A stretch of DNA of 64,000 bases from KBS50 sp042666615. Its GTDB lineage: Bacteria > Actinomycetota > Actinomycetes > Mycobacteriales > Micromonosporaceae. The notes under the pieces were generated by a model. That model searched no databases, was not told where the DNA came from, and saw only the letters and a list, made by a program, of their open reading frames with translations. The translations under genes were made by a program, and so were the position numbers. Positions 24,877 through 33,788 of this stretch are shown one piece after another. The DNA lies in the NCBI RefSeq assembly GCF_042666615.1, contig NZ_JBHTDD010000001.1, forward strand, positions 558,001 to 622,000. Reading direction: 5' to 3'. Every line of letters begins with the position of its first letter. The stretch's first letter is position 1.

Positions 24877-25824
24877 TCAGCGCGCGTGCCGGCGGGCCTT
24901 GACGATGGTGTCGATGATGCTCCAGACCAGCACGATCGCGATGCCGACAAGCGTCAGGTTGGTCACCAGTTCCGTGCCGCCCTCGCGCAACCAGGCGAAG
25001 CGGTCGATGAGCGCCGGATTGAGCAGCCTCTCGGAGAGCAGCAGCCAGACGACCGGGACGGCGAACGCCAGTTGGACGGCGACGTTTGCCGCCACCAGCG
25101 GCCAGGTCCACCGACCCACCCGGTACTTCACGATCTCGAAGGCGGCACTGACCAGCAGGACGGCCAGCACGACCGGCAACCAGAAGGTCCACAGGTCGGG
25201 GTCGAGGATCGGGATGTCCGTGCCGGAACCGCCGTCGACGAAGGACTGGTAATGCTGCCACGGGAACCAGGCGGCGAAGAGCAGGATCATCGCGATCGAG
25301 GCGGCGGTGTCGACGAGCGAGATGTCCCGGTCGACGGGCGTGTCGGGCAACCGGTCGACGGTCCACCGCGGCAGGTCGACCGTGGCGTTGGTCCATTCGA
25401 AGATCGCGAACACGAGGGTCACCCAGAAGGAGATCTGCACCGCGACCTGGAAGGCGACCACGACGCCGGCGCCGACGGCTCCCGCCGGGGCGTCACCGTC
25501 GGTCGCCTCGACCACGGCCACCACGACTCCGACGAGCGCCGGGATGAAGGACAGCAGCAGGCGCAGCAGCCGCCACCAGACCAGGTAGTAGGTGGGGCCG
25601 ATGAGGTACAGCTGGCGGCCGGCGTACCGGGCGGCGAGCTGGTCCGGGTCGCCCAGCTCGGTGAGGACGTCGCGCTCGGCGGCGGTGCGGTCCGCACCGG
25701 CCGCGGTGCGGTCGGAGATCATGTCTTCGATGGAGGCGCGTAGCTCGTCGGCGATCTCCGTGCGACGCCCGGCCGGCACGGCGCGCAGGGTGGCGGCGAG
25801 GTACCGCTCGGTCAGGGTGGTCAT
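24877..25824 (-). CDS. HAAS-domain multi-pass membrane protein
   Basis: 315 residues. The N-terminal soluble part (MTTLTERYLAATLRAVP ... ELRASIEDMI ... ELGDPDQLAARYAGR) is a HAAS/permease-prefix signalling domain; six or so membrane helices follow. These proteins are typically paired with PadR regulators, as here: the ATG at 25824 overlaps the padR-type gene's stop (ATGA). Thought to couple envelope signals to PadR, but the function is not established. Confidence 0.8.
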   Translation of the reverse strand: MTTLTERYLAATLRAVPAGRRTEIADELRASIEDMISDRTAAGADRTAAERDVLTELGDPDQLAARYAGRQLYLIGPTYYLVWWRLLRLLLSFIPALVGVVVAVVEATDGDAPAGAVGAGVVVAFQVAVQISFWVTLVFAIFEWTNATVDLPRWTVDRLPDTPVDRDISLVDTAASIAMILLFAAWFPWQHYQSFVDGGSGTDIPILDPDLWTFWLPVVLAVLLVSAAFEIVKYRVGRWTWPLVAANVAVQLAFAVPVVWLLLSERLLNPALIDRFAWLREGGTELVTNLTLVGIAIVLVWSIIDTIVKARRHAR

Positions 25825-26159
25825 CGGTCGGCTCCTTCGATAAGGCCGGTAAGTGAGGTCTGCACGGCGGCGAGGTCGTCGAGGAGCCGGCCCAGCAGCG
25901 TCTCGCCCTCGTCGCTGGTCCGGTAGAACTTGCGCGGCCTGTTCTCCTCGGTGTTCCACTCGCTGGTGAGCAGGCCCTGCTCCTCCAGCCGGCGCAGGAG
26001 GGGGTAGAGCGTGTTGGCGTCCACCGGGAAGCCGTGCCCGGTGAGCCGTTGCAGCAGCGCGTAGCCGTAGTCGGGCCGGCGCAGCGCAACCAGGCTCGCC
26101 ATCACCACGGTGCCGCGGCGTAACTCCTGAAGGTGAGTTCGCAGCACGTCCTCGTTCAT
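25821..26159 (-). CDS. PadR-family transcriptional regulator
   Basis: 112-residue winged-helix regulator: RRPDYGYALLQRLTGHGFPV and the NTLYPLLRRLEEQGLL helix are diagnostic. It is the first gene of a two-gene operon with the HAAS membrane protein. A GTGTG-T-CACAC palindrome lies 13 bases upstream of the ATG and overlaps the likely promoter, so it probably represses itself. Confidence 0.88.
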   Translation of the reverse strand: MNEDVLRTHLQELRRGTVVMASLVALRRPDYGYALLQRLTGHGFPVDANTLYPLLRRLEEQGLLTSEWNTEENRPRKFYRTSDEGETLLGRLLDDLAAVQTSLTGLIEGADR

Positions 26160-26171
26160 GTCTCACACCAT

Positions 26172-26188
26172 ACTGTGTGTCACACACT
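26172..26188. promoter_or_regulatory. PadR operator candidate
   Basis: ACTGTGTGTCACACACT: GTGTG and CACAC arms around a central T, directly upstream of the PadR gene. It resembles the ATGTGT-type sites of this family. Confidence 0.5.
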
Positions 26189-26470
26189 AATGTCTATGGC
26201 ACTCCGTAGTGCGAGATACGACAGTGGGTTGGAAGACACGAACGCATAGGCCGGCTTCGACGGTGGCGGGCCACATGAGCGCAACGCCCCGGTGACCGGT
26301 GGTCGCGTTGACGCTCCACCCGGCCCGTCGAGGGTGGCGCCTCAGCCCGGTTCCAGACCCCGGAATGTGTGGGACGTCGACATAGTTAGCCGTCGCTGCC
26401 TTCCGTAGGTTTCTGCGAACACCTGTGACACCAGTCACCGGAAGTCGGGAATGCTGCGAAGGGGAGGGCG
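26189..26470. other. Gene-free stretch between the PadR and ABC-importer operons
   Basis: No credible coding sequence on either strand. A GTGAC-ACCA-GTCAC palindrome at about 26427-26440 lies near the importer start and could be regulatory; otherwise nothing is seen. Confidence 0.5.
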
Positions 26471-27286
26471 ATGGCGGGCCAAGGGCTGCTCACCGTACGC
26501 GGACTGACGAGAGACTTCCGGGGCTTCCGCGCGGTCGCGGGGGTGGATCTCGACGTGGTCGACGGCACGGTGCACGCCCTGGTGGGCCCCAACGGCGCCG
26601 GCAAGACCACCCTGTTCAACCTGCTCACCGGCTTTCTCCGACCCACCTCGGGACGGATCGAGCTGGATGGCCGGGACGTCACCGGCCTGCCGCCCGAACG
26701 GATCGCCCGGCTCGGCGTCGCCCGGTCCTTCCAGATCACCAGCCTGTTTCCCCAGTTGTCCGGCCAGGAGCACGTCGAACTGGCGCTGCAGAGCCCCAGC
26801 GGACTCGGCTGGCGGTTCTGGCGCTCGGCCAAACTCATGCGCCGGTACGCCGACCGGGCCCGCGAACTGCTGGACATGGTGGGCCTCGCCGACGTCGCCG
26901 AGGTGCCGGCCGAGGCGCTCGCCTACGGCCGGAAACGCGCCCTGGAACTCGCCATCGCGCTGGCACTGGAGCCGCGGGTGCTGCTGCTCGACGAGCCGAC
27001 CGCCGGTATGGGCCTGGAGGACGTGGACCGCACCGTCGAGCTGATCCAGCGGGTCCGGCAGGGCCGCACGGTGGTGCTCGTCGAACACAACATGAGCGTG
27101 GTGGGGCGGCTCGCCGACACGGTCACCGTGTTGCAGGCCGGCAAGGTGCTGGTGGAGGGGCCGTACCAGGAGGTCCGGGCGGACCAGCGGGTGATCGCCG
27201 CGTACCTGGGGGAGAGCAGCGACAGTGACGACGGCGCCGGCACCGGCCGTGCCGCGCAGGGAGGGACGGCGCATGCTGCGCGTTGA
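26471..27286 (+). CDS. livG: Branched-chain amino acid-type ABC transporter ATPase (LivG-like)
   Basis: 271-residue ATPase, first gene of a five-gene importer. Walker A GPNGAGKTT (39-47), LivG-type signature AYGRKRALELAIAL in place of LSGGQ, Walker B LLLDEPTAGM, H-loop VEHNM. The RSFQITSLFPQLSG segment is specific to the LivG subgroup. ATG behind GGGGAGGG. The last ~20 residues are a low-complexity tail overlapping livF. Confidence 0.88.
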   Translation: MAGQGLLTVRGLTRDFRGFRAVAGVDLDVVDGTVHALVGPNGAGKTTLFNLLTGFLRPTSGRIELDGRDVTGLPPERIARLGVARSFQITSLFPQLSGQEHVELALQSPSGLGWRFWRSAKLMRRYADRARELLDMVGLADVAEVPAEALAYGRKRALELAIALALEPRVLLLDEPTAGMGLEDVDRTVELIQRVRQGRTVVLVEHNMSVVGRLADTVTVLQAGKVLVEGPYQEVRADQRVIAAYLGESSDSDDGAGTGRAAQGGTAHAAR

Positions 27287-27965
27287 CGACCTGTCCGCCT
27301 GGTACGGCGAGGCGCAGGTGCTCCGCGACGTGAGCCTGCACGTCGAGGCCGGCGAGGTGGTGACCCTGGTCGGCCGCAACGGCGCCGGCAAGACCAGCCT
27401 GCTGCGCTGCGTGATGGGTCTGCACCGGCAGCAGCGCGGCCGGATCGAGCTGGCCGGCACCGACCTCGGCCGACTGCCGGCGCACCGTCGAGCCCGCGCG
27501 GGCCTCGGCTGGGTGCCCGACGACCGGGGCAGTTACGCCAGCCTGTCGGTGGTCGAACAGCTGACCCTGCCCGCCGTGGTCGGACCGGACCCGTGGCCGC
27601 TCGACCGCGTCTACGAGGCCTTCCCGATCCTGTACGAGCGGCGCGCCGCCCCGGCCACCACCCTCTCCGGCGGTGAGCAGCAGATGCTCGCGCTGGCCCG
27701 GGTGCTGCGGATGGGGGCCCGACTGCTGCTCTGCGACGAACCGACCGAGGGCCTGTCACCGCTGCTGGTGCAGAAGGTCGGGGAGATCCTCCGGCAGGCC
27801 AAGGAGCACGGGGTCACGGTCCTGCTCGTGGAGCAGAACCTGCATTTCGCGACAGGCGTCGCCGACCGGCACTACCTGCTGGCGCAGGGCAGCGTCGTCG
27901 AGGCGATGGACAACTCCGAGGTGCGCTCCCGGGAGCGCGAGCTGCTGACGTACCTCGGAATCTGA
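27273..27965 (+). CDS. livF: Branched-chain amino acid-type ABC transporter ATPase (LivF-like)
   Basis: 230-residue second ATPase. Walker A GRNGAGKTS, LivF-type GWVPDDRGSYASLSV, signature LSGGEQQMLA, Walker B LLCDEPTEGLSP, H-loop VEQNL. The ATG at 27273 with GGGAGGGA upstream overlaps the livG end by 14 bases; a GTG at 27225 is open but would add a non-homologous leader. Confidence 0.88.
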   Translation: MLRVDDLSAWYGEAQVLRDVSLHVEAGEVVTLVGRNGAGKTSLLRCVMGLHRQQRGRIELAGTDLGRLPAHRRARAGLGWVPDDRGSYASLSVVEQLTLPAVVGPDPWPLDRVYEAFPILYERRAAPATTLSGGEQQMLALARVLRMGARLLLCDEPTEGLSPLLVQKVGEILRQAKEHGVTVLLVEQNLHFATGVADRHYLLAQGSVVEAMDNSEVRSRERELLTYLGI

Positions 27966-28017
27966 CAGAAAGCGACCGCGAGCCGCGCGCCGACGCGCGG
28001 AGGTGGAGGGATTGGCA

Positions 28018-29271
28018 ATGCGTGCAACCGCGGGTCTGGCCGGCGCCGCTGCCCTGATGATGCTGGCCGCCGGGTGTGGCGGCGGCGGGCCGCAGGGATC
28101 CGGCGACAGCAAGCTGACCGACGACAAGATCGTGCTGGGGGTGCTGAACGACCAGTCCGGCGTCTACGCCGACCTGTCCGGCAGGAATTCGGTGAAGGCC
28201 GTCGAGATGGCGATCGCCGACTTCAAGGCCAAGCACGGCGACAAGGCGGTGACCAGCGACATCTCGGTGGAGACAGCCGACCACCAGAACAAGCCGGACG
28301 TGGCGAACAGCAAGGCCGCAGAGATGTACGACCGCAAGGGCGTCGACGCCATCCTCGACGTGCCCACCTCGTCGGCCGCCCTCAAGGTCGCCGACATCGC
28401 GAAGACGAAGAAGAAGCCGTACTTCAACATTGGCGCCGCCACCACCGAGCTGACCGGCAAGAGCTGCAACAAGTACACGTTCCACTACGCGTACGACACG
28501 TACATGCTGGCCAACGGCACCGGTAAGACGGTGACCGAGCAGGTCGGCAAGAGCTGGTACATCCTGTACCCGAACTACGCCTTCGGCCAGGACATGGAGA
28601 AGAGCTTCTCGGCGGCGATCACCGAGGCGGGCGGCACCGTGGTCGGCAAGGACGGGGCGCCCTTCCCGAACGAGTCGGGTGACTACTCGACCTACCTGCT
28701 GAAGGCGGCCGGGCTGAGCCCCAAGCCGGCCGTGCTGGGCACCATGCAGGCCGGTGCGGAACTGGTGAACGTGGTGAAGCAGTACAACGAGTTCAAGCTG
28801 CGGGACAAGGGCGTCAACCTGGCCGTCGGGCTGATGTTCATCACCGACGTCCACTCGCTGACCCCGGCCGCGCTCGCCGGGACCACCTACACCGACGCCT
28901 GGTACTGGAACTTCGACGAGGAGAACCGCGCGTTCGCCGACCGGTTCCTCAAGGAGACGGGTGTCCGTCCGACATTCGCACACGCGGCGAACTACTCGGC
29001 GGCGACCCAGTACCTGGAGGCCGTGCAGGCAGCCGGTAGCGATGACGGCGACGCGGTGGTGAAGCAGTTGGAGGGCAAGACCGTCAACGACGTGTTCCTG
29101 CGCAACGGCAAGTTCCGGGCCGAGGACCACCGGGTGCTGCACGACGCCTACCTGGCCCAGGTCAAGCCGGCTGCCGAGGTCTCCGAGCCGTGGGACTACG
29201 TGAAGATCCTCAAGACCATCCCGGCAGAGGAGGCGTTCCGGGCGCCGAGCAGCGAGTGCCAGATGTCATGA
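28018..29271 (+). CDS. Substrate-binding lipoprotein of the importer
   Basis: 417-residue periplasmic-binding-fold protein (type 1, LivJ-like). A signal peptide ends in the lipobox LAAGC, so it is anchored on the outer face of the membrane. VLNDQSGVYADLSGRNSVKA is the start of the family's binding domain. ATG at 28018 follows GGAGGG; a GTG at 28003 would put charged residues before the signal. Its stop overlaps the permease ATG (ATGA). Ligand is not determined by sequence; related proteins bind amino acids, amides or aromatic acids. Confidence 0.87.
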   Translation: MRATAGLAGAAALMMLAAGCGGGGPQGSGDSKLTDDKIVLGVLNDQSGVYADLSGRNSVKAVEMAIADFKAKHGDKAVTSDISVETADHQNKPDVANSKAAEMYDRKGVDAILDVPTSSAALKVADIAKTKKKPYFNIGAATTELTGKSCNKYTFHYAYDTYMLANGTGKTVTEQVGKSWYILYPNYAFGQDMEKSFSAAITEAGGTVVGKDGAPFPNESGDYSTYLLKAAGLSPKPAVLGTMQAGAELVNVVKQYNEFKLRDKGVNLAVGLMFITDVHSLTPAALAGTTYTDAWYWNFDEENRAFADRFLKETGVRPTFAHAANYSAATQYLEAVQAAGSDDGDAVVKQLEGKTVNDVFLRNGKFRAEDHRVLHDAYLAQVKPAAEVSEPWDYVKILKTIPAEEAFRAPSSECQMS

Positions 29272-30149
29272 CGGGTTTCCTGCAGAACACCTTCAACGGG
29301 TTGGTGAGCGGGGCGTTCTACGCCCTGCTCGCCCTCGGGCTGGCGGTCATCTTCGGAATGCTCCGGGTGGTCAACTTCGCCCATGGCGCCTTCTACATGC
29401 TCGGCGCCTTCGGGGCGTACGTCCTGCTCACCGAGGCCGGCGTGTCGTTCTGGTGGGCGCTGCTGATCGTGCCGGTGGTGCTCGGGCTCGTCGGCATGGC
29501 GCTGGAGCGGGCCTTCATCCACCGGCTCACCCGGCTGGACCCGCTGTACAACTTCCTGCTCACCTTCGGGCTCACCCTGGTCCTGCAGGATCTGGTGAAG
29601 TCCCGGTACGGGGTGCAGTCCAGCCCGTACGAAACGCCGTCGGCGTTGACCGGGACGGTGAACCTCGGGCTGTTCCAGTTCCCCACCTACCGGGTCTTCA
29701 TCCTGGCCTTCGCGGCCGCCCTCTGCGTTGCCGTGTGGTGGTTGCTGGGGCACACCCGGATCGGCATGATCATTCGGGCGTCGACCGAACGTCCCGAGCT
29801 GACCCGGGCGTTCGGTATCGACGTCGGGCGGTGGGTCACGCCCGTATTCGGTTTCGGCATCGCGCTGGCCGGGCTGGCCGGGGTGCTGGCGGCGCCGATG
29901 CGGGCGGTGAACCCGCTGATGGGGGCCGACCTGATCATCGTGGTCTTCGCCGTCGTGGTGATCGGCGGACTGGGGTCGATCTTCGGCTCGGTGGCCGCCG
30001 GGTTCGCGATCGGGCTTGTCCAGTCGTGGAGCCTGGTCTACCTGTCCGACTATCCGATCATCGGCCAGACCATCGTGTTTCTGGTGATGGCGGCCGTGCT
30101 GCTGTGGCGCCCGGCCGGACTGTTCGGCCGTGAGGAGGCACCGGCATGA
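29268..30149 (+). CDS. livH: Branched-chain amino acid-type ABC permease (LivH-like)
   Basis: 293-residue inner-membrane permease. The LivH signature ALLALGLAVIFGMLRVVNFA followed by HGAFYMLG is at the start and VVVIGGLGSIFGSVAAG is the coupling region. About eight helices. Joined to both neighbours by ATGA overlaps, so binding protein, LivH and LivM are co-translated. Confidence 0.9.
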   Translation: MTGFLQNTFNGLVSGAFYALLALGLAVIFGMLRVVNFAHGAFYMLGAFGAYVLLTEAGVSFWWALLIVPVVLGLVGMALERAFIHRLTRLDPLYNFLLTFGLTLVLQDLVKSRYGVQSSPYETPSALTGTVNLGLFQFPTYRVFILAFAAALCVAVWWLLGHTRIGMIIRASTERPELTRAFGIDVGRWVTPVFGFGIALAGLAGVLAAPMRAVNPLMGADLIIVVFAVVVIGGLGSIFGSVAAGFAIGLVQSWSLVYLSDYPIIGQTIVFLVMAAVLLWRPAGLFGREEAPA

Positions 30150-31204
30150 CGCAGGCACCCAGCACCTCCGACGGGACCGCGGCAGTCGGCGCGCCACCGG
30201 CCGCCGACGACAAGCCCGGCAGCGGCCGGCCGGCACCGTCGGTGCTGGCCGCGGTCGGCACCGCGCCGTCCTGGCTGCGGTACGCGTTGCTCGCCGTCGG
30301 CCTGGGCGTCGCGCTGTGGCTGCCCAACGGGCTGTATCCGGCGGTGGCCGTGGACATCCTCTGCTGGGCGCTGTTCGCGGTCGCCATCGACCTGCTGCTC
30401 GGCTTCACCGGGCTGCTGTCGTTCGGGCACGCCGCCTTCTGGGGCACCTCGGCGTACGCCACCGGGATGGTCGCGATCGAGTTCGGCGTGCCGTTCCCGG
30501 TGGCCGTGCTCGGTGGCGCGGTGGCCGCCGCGGTGTTGGCCGTGCCGATCGGCTACCTGGCGGTGAAGCGCACCGGAATCTACTTCGCCATGGTCACCCT
30601 GGCGTTCGCGCAGATGATGTTCGCGGTCGCCAACGAGTGGCGGGGGTTGACCGGGGGTGAGAACGGGTTGCAGGGCATCCCCCGGGAACTCGCCGGGCTG
30701 GACCTGTCCGACGAGTACTACTTCTACTACGCGGCGCTGCCGATCGTGCTGCTGGCGTTCCTCGCTGCCTGGCGGATCGTGAACTCGCCGTTCGGTCGGG
30801 TGCTGGTGGGCATCCGGGACAACCCGGCCCGCGCTCGGGCGCTCGGCTATCCGGTGCACCGGTACAAGTTGACCGCGTTCGTGCTGTCGGCGTTCCTGGC
30901 CGGCCTCGGCGGCGGTCTGTTCGCCATCGGCCACCAGTTCGTCTCGCTGGACGTGCTGCACTGGACCACCTCGGGCGAGGGTGTGATCATGGTGGTGCTC
31001 GGTGGCATCGGCACCCTGTGGGGTGGAGTGCTCGGCGCGGCCCTCCTGGTGCGGTTGGAGGACTGGCTGTCGTTCTCCGGCTTCGACACGATCGGGCTGG
31101 TCACCGGGACGATCTTCGTGCTGGCGGTGCTGCTGTTCCGGCGCGGCCTGTGGGGGACGGCCGCCGATCTGGCCCGCCGGTACGCCGCCCGCCGCCGAGG
31201 CTGA
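30146..31204 (+). CDS. livM: Branched-chain amino acid-type ABC permease (LivM-like)
   Basis: 352-residue permease with a cytoplasmic Pro/Ala-rich extension of ~45 residues, then the LivM core: LLLGFTGLLSFGHAAFWG, the VALMTLAFAQM-like segment (FAMVTLAFAQMMF) and VLGGIGTLWGGVLGA. Last gene of the importer, followed within four bases by a strong hairpin. Confidence 0.9.
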   Translation: MTQAPSTSDGTAAVGAPPAADDKPGSGRPAPSVLAAVGTAPSWLRYALLAVGLGVALWLPNGLYPAVAVDILCWALFAVAIDLLLGFTGLLSFGHAAFWGTSAYATGMVAIEFGVPFPVAVLGGAVAAAVLAVPIGYLAVKRTGIYFAMVTLAFAQMMFAVANEWRGLTGGENGLQGIPRELAGLDLSDEYYFYYAALPIVLLAFLAAWRIVNSPFGRVLVGIRDNPARARALGYPVHRYKLTAFVLSAFLAGLGGGLFAIGHQFVSLDVLHWTTSGEGVIMVVLGGIGTLWGGVLGAALLVRLEDWLSFSGFDTIGLVTGTIFVLAVLLFRRGLWGTAADLARRYAARRRG

Positions 31205-31207
31205 CCC

Positions 31208-31256
31208 GGGAAGGGGTCCCTCGTCGACGCATCACGTTGACGAGGGACCCCTTCCC
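31208..31256 (+). terminator. Terminator of the ABC importer operon
   Basis: Perfect 18-bp stem GGGAAGGGGTCCCTCGTC (31208-31225) with 31239-31256 and a 13-base loop, just after livM. Confidence 0.75.
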
Positions 31257-31323
31257 GCATCCGGGCGCGGGGTCACCGGCGAACTTCCTGGGAGGACGTA
31301 GCGACCCCGGGGGGTGCGGCACG

Positions 31324-32082
31324 GTGCGTATCGGAGCGCCATGGGACACGGACCATTCGGACCGGACGCGGCTGGCGGCGGCCGCCGGCGAACTGGACAC
31401 GGATCGGGTGGCGGTGCTGACGGTGACGATCGGGCGGCGGCGTGGCGTGGTCGCCCTGTGGGAGCGGGTGTGCGTACCGCTGCTGCGCGAACTGCGCGGG
31501 TCGGACGGTGTGGGCGTCGCGGTCGAGCATGCCCTCTCCGAGGGCATCCGGGCCGGTTTGGACCGGCTCGCCCGGACGGTGGGCCGGCCCGGGGCACCGG
31601 CCGGGGTGCTGCTGGCCGGTGCCGACGAGGAGGCGCACTGCCTCGCGCTGCACGCTCTCCGCGTCGCCCTCCGTGAGCGGGGGCAGGGCAGTCTCTTCCT
31701 GGGCGCGGCCGTGCCCTGGCCGGCGTTGCGTGGGGCGGCACGGCGGATCCGGCCGCACACCGTGGTCGTCTGGGCACAGACCACCCGGACCGGCCGCCGG
31801 CCCCCGCTCGACGCGCTCGCCGCCGACTGCCGGTGGGCCCGGGTCTACGGCGCCGGACCCGGTTGGTCCACTGTGGTGCCGCCGGTCGGGTCGGCCGTTG
31901 ATGGCGCGATACCACCTGTCGGGTCGGCCGTTGATGGCGCGATACCACCTGTCGGGTCGGCCGTTGATGGCGTGCTGCCGCCCGCGTCCGCGTGGCTCTC
32001 CTCGCTTCCGGTCGCGCTGCTGGCCTGCCGGGTGCCGGGAGACGTGAATCACATTCGAAACGAAACGGTACCGTATCGCTAA
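31324..32082 (+). CDS. MerR-type sensor domain lacking the DNA-binding domain
   Basis: 252 residues. The region ELDTDRVAVLTVTIGRRRGV ... WERVCVPLLREL ... AVEHALSEGI ... GVLLAGADEEAHCLALHALRVAL ... VVVWAQT matches, in order, the cobalamin-binding-like C-terminal half of actinobacterial MerR regulators. The N-terminal helix-turn-helix is absent: upstream is the importer terminator. It is either a decayed regulator or a free-standing sensor. An 11-residue repeat (PPVGSAVDGAI) is encoded three times near the C-terminus. The GTG start lacks a clear ribosome site. Its final codons carry a palindrome probably belonging to the next gene's promoter. Confidence 0.55.
   Translation: MRIGAPWDTDHSDRTRLAAAAGELDTDRVAVLTVTIGRRRGVVALWERVCVPLLRELRGSDGVGVAVEHALSEGIRAGLDRLARTVGRPGAPAGVLLAGADEEAHCLALHALRVALRERGQGSLFLGAAVPWPALRGAARRIRPHTVVVWAQTTRTGRRPPLDALAADCRWARVYGAGPGWSTVVPPVGSAVDGAIPPVGSAVDGAIPPVGSAVDGVLPPASAWLSSLPVALLACRVPGDVNHIRNETVPYR
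31879..31977 (+). repeat. Three 33-bp tandem repeats
   Basis: Units 31879-31911, 31912-31944 and 31945-31977 are almost identical; each begins CCRCCKGTCGGGTCGGCCGT. The length keeps frame (11 codons). Confidence 0.85.
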
Positions 32083-32130
32083 TCCGCTCCCTAGGCTGCT
32101 TCCCTAATACGAGTCTGTTCCGTATCGGAT
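32063..32130. promoter_or_regulatory. Promoter/operator region of the MFS-TetR operon
   Basis: Two related sites occur: AACGGTACCGTAT around 32064-32076, containing the perfect palindrome ACGGTACCGT, and TTCCGTATCGGAT at 32118-32130. Both contain CCGTATCG and are likely TetR boxes; AT content is raised locally, as expected at a promoter. Confidence 0.5.
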
Positions 32131-32209
32131 TTCAACGGGGTTCCGATCCCGCCGAGCCGACCGAGCCGACCGATCCGAATCCGCGGAGCAACCTGGGGGA
32201 AGCGGAGAC

Positions 32210-33775
32210 ATGGAGCTACGAGACAACACCGGGCATCCCCGCCGCTGGGCGATCCTGGGTGTCCTGGTCGTCAGCCTGCTGGTGGTGGTGCTCGACAACA
32301 CGATCCTGAACGTCGCGCTGCGTACGCTGGCCGACCCGGTGCGCGGGCTGGGCGCCACCCAGGGCGAGCTGGAGTGGTCGATCAACTCCTACACCCTGGT
32401 CTTCGCCGGTCTGCTGTTCACCTTCGGGGTGCTCGGTGACCGGTTCGGCCGCAAGCGGTTCCTGCTGTTCGGGCTCGCGCTGTTCGGCCTCAGTTCGCTG
32501 CTGTCCGCGTACGCCCAGTCGCCCGGACAGCTGATCGCGGCGCGCGCCATGATGGGCTTCGGCGGCGCGGCCATCATGCCCGCCACCCTGTCGATCATCT
32601 CGAACGTCTTCGACCCCCGCGAGCGGGCGAAGGCCATCGGCATCTGGTCCGGCGCGGTCGGACTGGGCGTGGCCATCGGGCCGATCCTCGGCGGGGCACT
32701 GCTGGAGCGTTTCTGGTGGGGCTCGGTCTTCCTGATCAACGTGCCGGTGGTGCTCGGTGGCCTGCTGGCGGTGGGGCTGCTGGTCCCGGAGTCGCGGGAT
32801 CCCCGACCGGGGCGGATCGATCTGGTGGGCGTGGCCCTGTCGGTGGTCGGCCTCGTCGCCCTCTCGTACGGCATCATCGACGGTGGTGAGCACGGCTTCG
32901 ACCGGGGCGTGGTCTGGGCGGCCATCCTCGGCGGCCTCGCGGTGCTCGCCGGCTTCGTCGCCTACGAGCGGCGGATCGACCATCCATCGCTGGACGTGCG
33001 GCTGTTCCGGGTGCCCCAGTTCGCCGCTCCCGTCGCGGTGATCGGGTTGGTCTTCTTCGCCGCCATGGGCGTCATGTTCTTCAGCTCGTTCTATCTGCAA
33101 CTGGTCCGCGGCTACACCCCCCTGCAGACCGGCCTGCTGTTCCTGCCGTTCGCCGTCGCCCAACTGGCCTTCGCGCCGCGCAGCGCGGCGATGGTCCGGC
33201 GATTCGGGGCCCGCGCCGTCTCGGCGGTCGGACTGACCCTGACCACCACGGCGTTGACCGCGTTCGCCCTGGTCACCGCCGACACTCCGATCTGGGTGGT
33301 GGGAGCCGTGTTCTTCGTGCAGGGCGTCGGGATGGCGAACATCATGCCGCCGGCCATGGAATCGATCATGGCTGCGCTTCCCCGTGAGCGGGCCGGGGTG
33401 GGTTCGGCGGTCAGCAACACGGTCCGGCAGGTCGGCGGTGCGCTCGGCATCGCGGTGCTCGGGTCCGTCCTCGCGGCCGTCTACCGCGACCGGATCGCCG
33501 ACACCACCGGGGCGCTGCCCGTGCCGGCGCGGTCCGCCGCGAACGAATCCATATCCGGGGCATACGGCGTGGCCGGGCGACTCGGCGACGGCGGCGCGGC
33601 TGTGGTGTCCGCCGCGAACGACGCGTTCGTCTCGGCCATGCACTGGGCGGCCGCCCTGTCCGCGATCATTGCCGCGGCCGGCATCATCGTGGTGCTGCGC
33701 TGGATGCCCGGCCGTCCCGCGCGGCCGCCGGTCGAGCCGGAACCGGTGGGCGAGCCGGAACTGGCCACCGCGTGA
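32210..33775 (+). CDS. MFS drug exporter, DHA2 (EmrB/QacA) type
   Basis: 521-residue, 14-helix transporter. Motif D1/first helix LVVVLDNTILNVALRTL, motif A GDRFGRKR and motif C GLGVAIGPILGGAL are present. It probably exports toxic organic compounds by proton exchange. ATG at 32210 follows GGGGGAAGCGGAG. First gene of an operon with a TetR regulator (13 bases downstream) and a YjbR protein; operator-like palindromes lie upstream. Confidence 0.9.
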   Translation: MELRDNTGHPRRWAILGVLVVSLLVVVLDNTILNVALRTLADPVRGLGATQGELEWSINSYTLVFAGLLFTFGVLGDRFGRKRFLLFGLALFGLSSLLSAYAQSPGQLIAARAMMGFGGAAIMPATLSIISNVFDPRERAKAIGIWSGAVGLGVAIGPILGGALLERFWWGSVFLINVPVVLGGLLAVGLLVPESRDPRPGRIDLVGVALSVVGLVALSYGIIDGGEHGFDRGVVWAAILGGLAVLAGFVAYERRIDHPSLDVRLFRVPQFAAPVAVIGLVFFAAMGVMFFSSFYLQLVRGYTPLQTGLLFLPFAVAQLAFAPRSAAMVRRFGARAVSAVGLTLTTTALTAFALVTADTPIWVVGAVFFVQGVGMANIMPPAMESIMAALPRERAGVGSAVSNTVRQVGGALGIAVLGSVLAAVYRDRIADTTGALPVPARSAANESISGAYGVAGRLGDGGAAVVSAANDAFVSAMHWAAALSAIIAAAGIIVVLRWMPGRPARPPVEPEPVGEPELATA

Positions 33776-33788
33776 GGGGTCGGAAACA

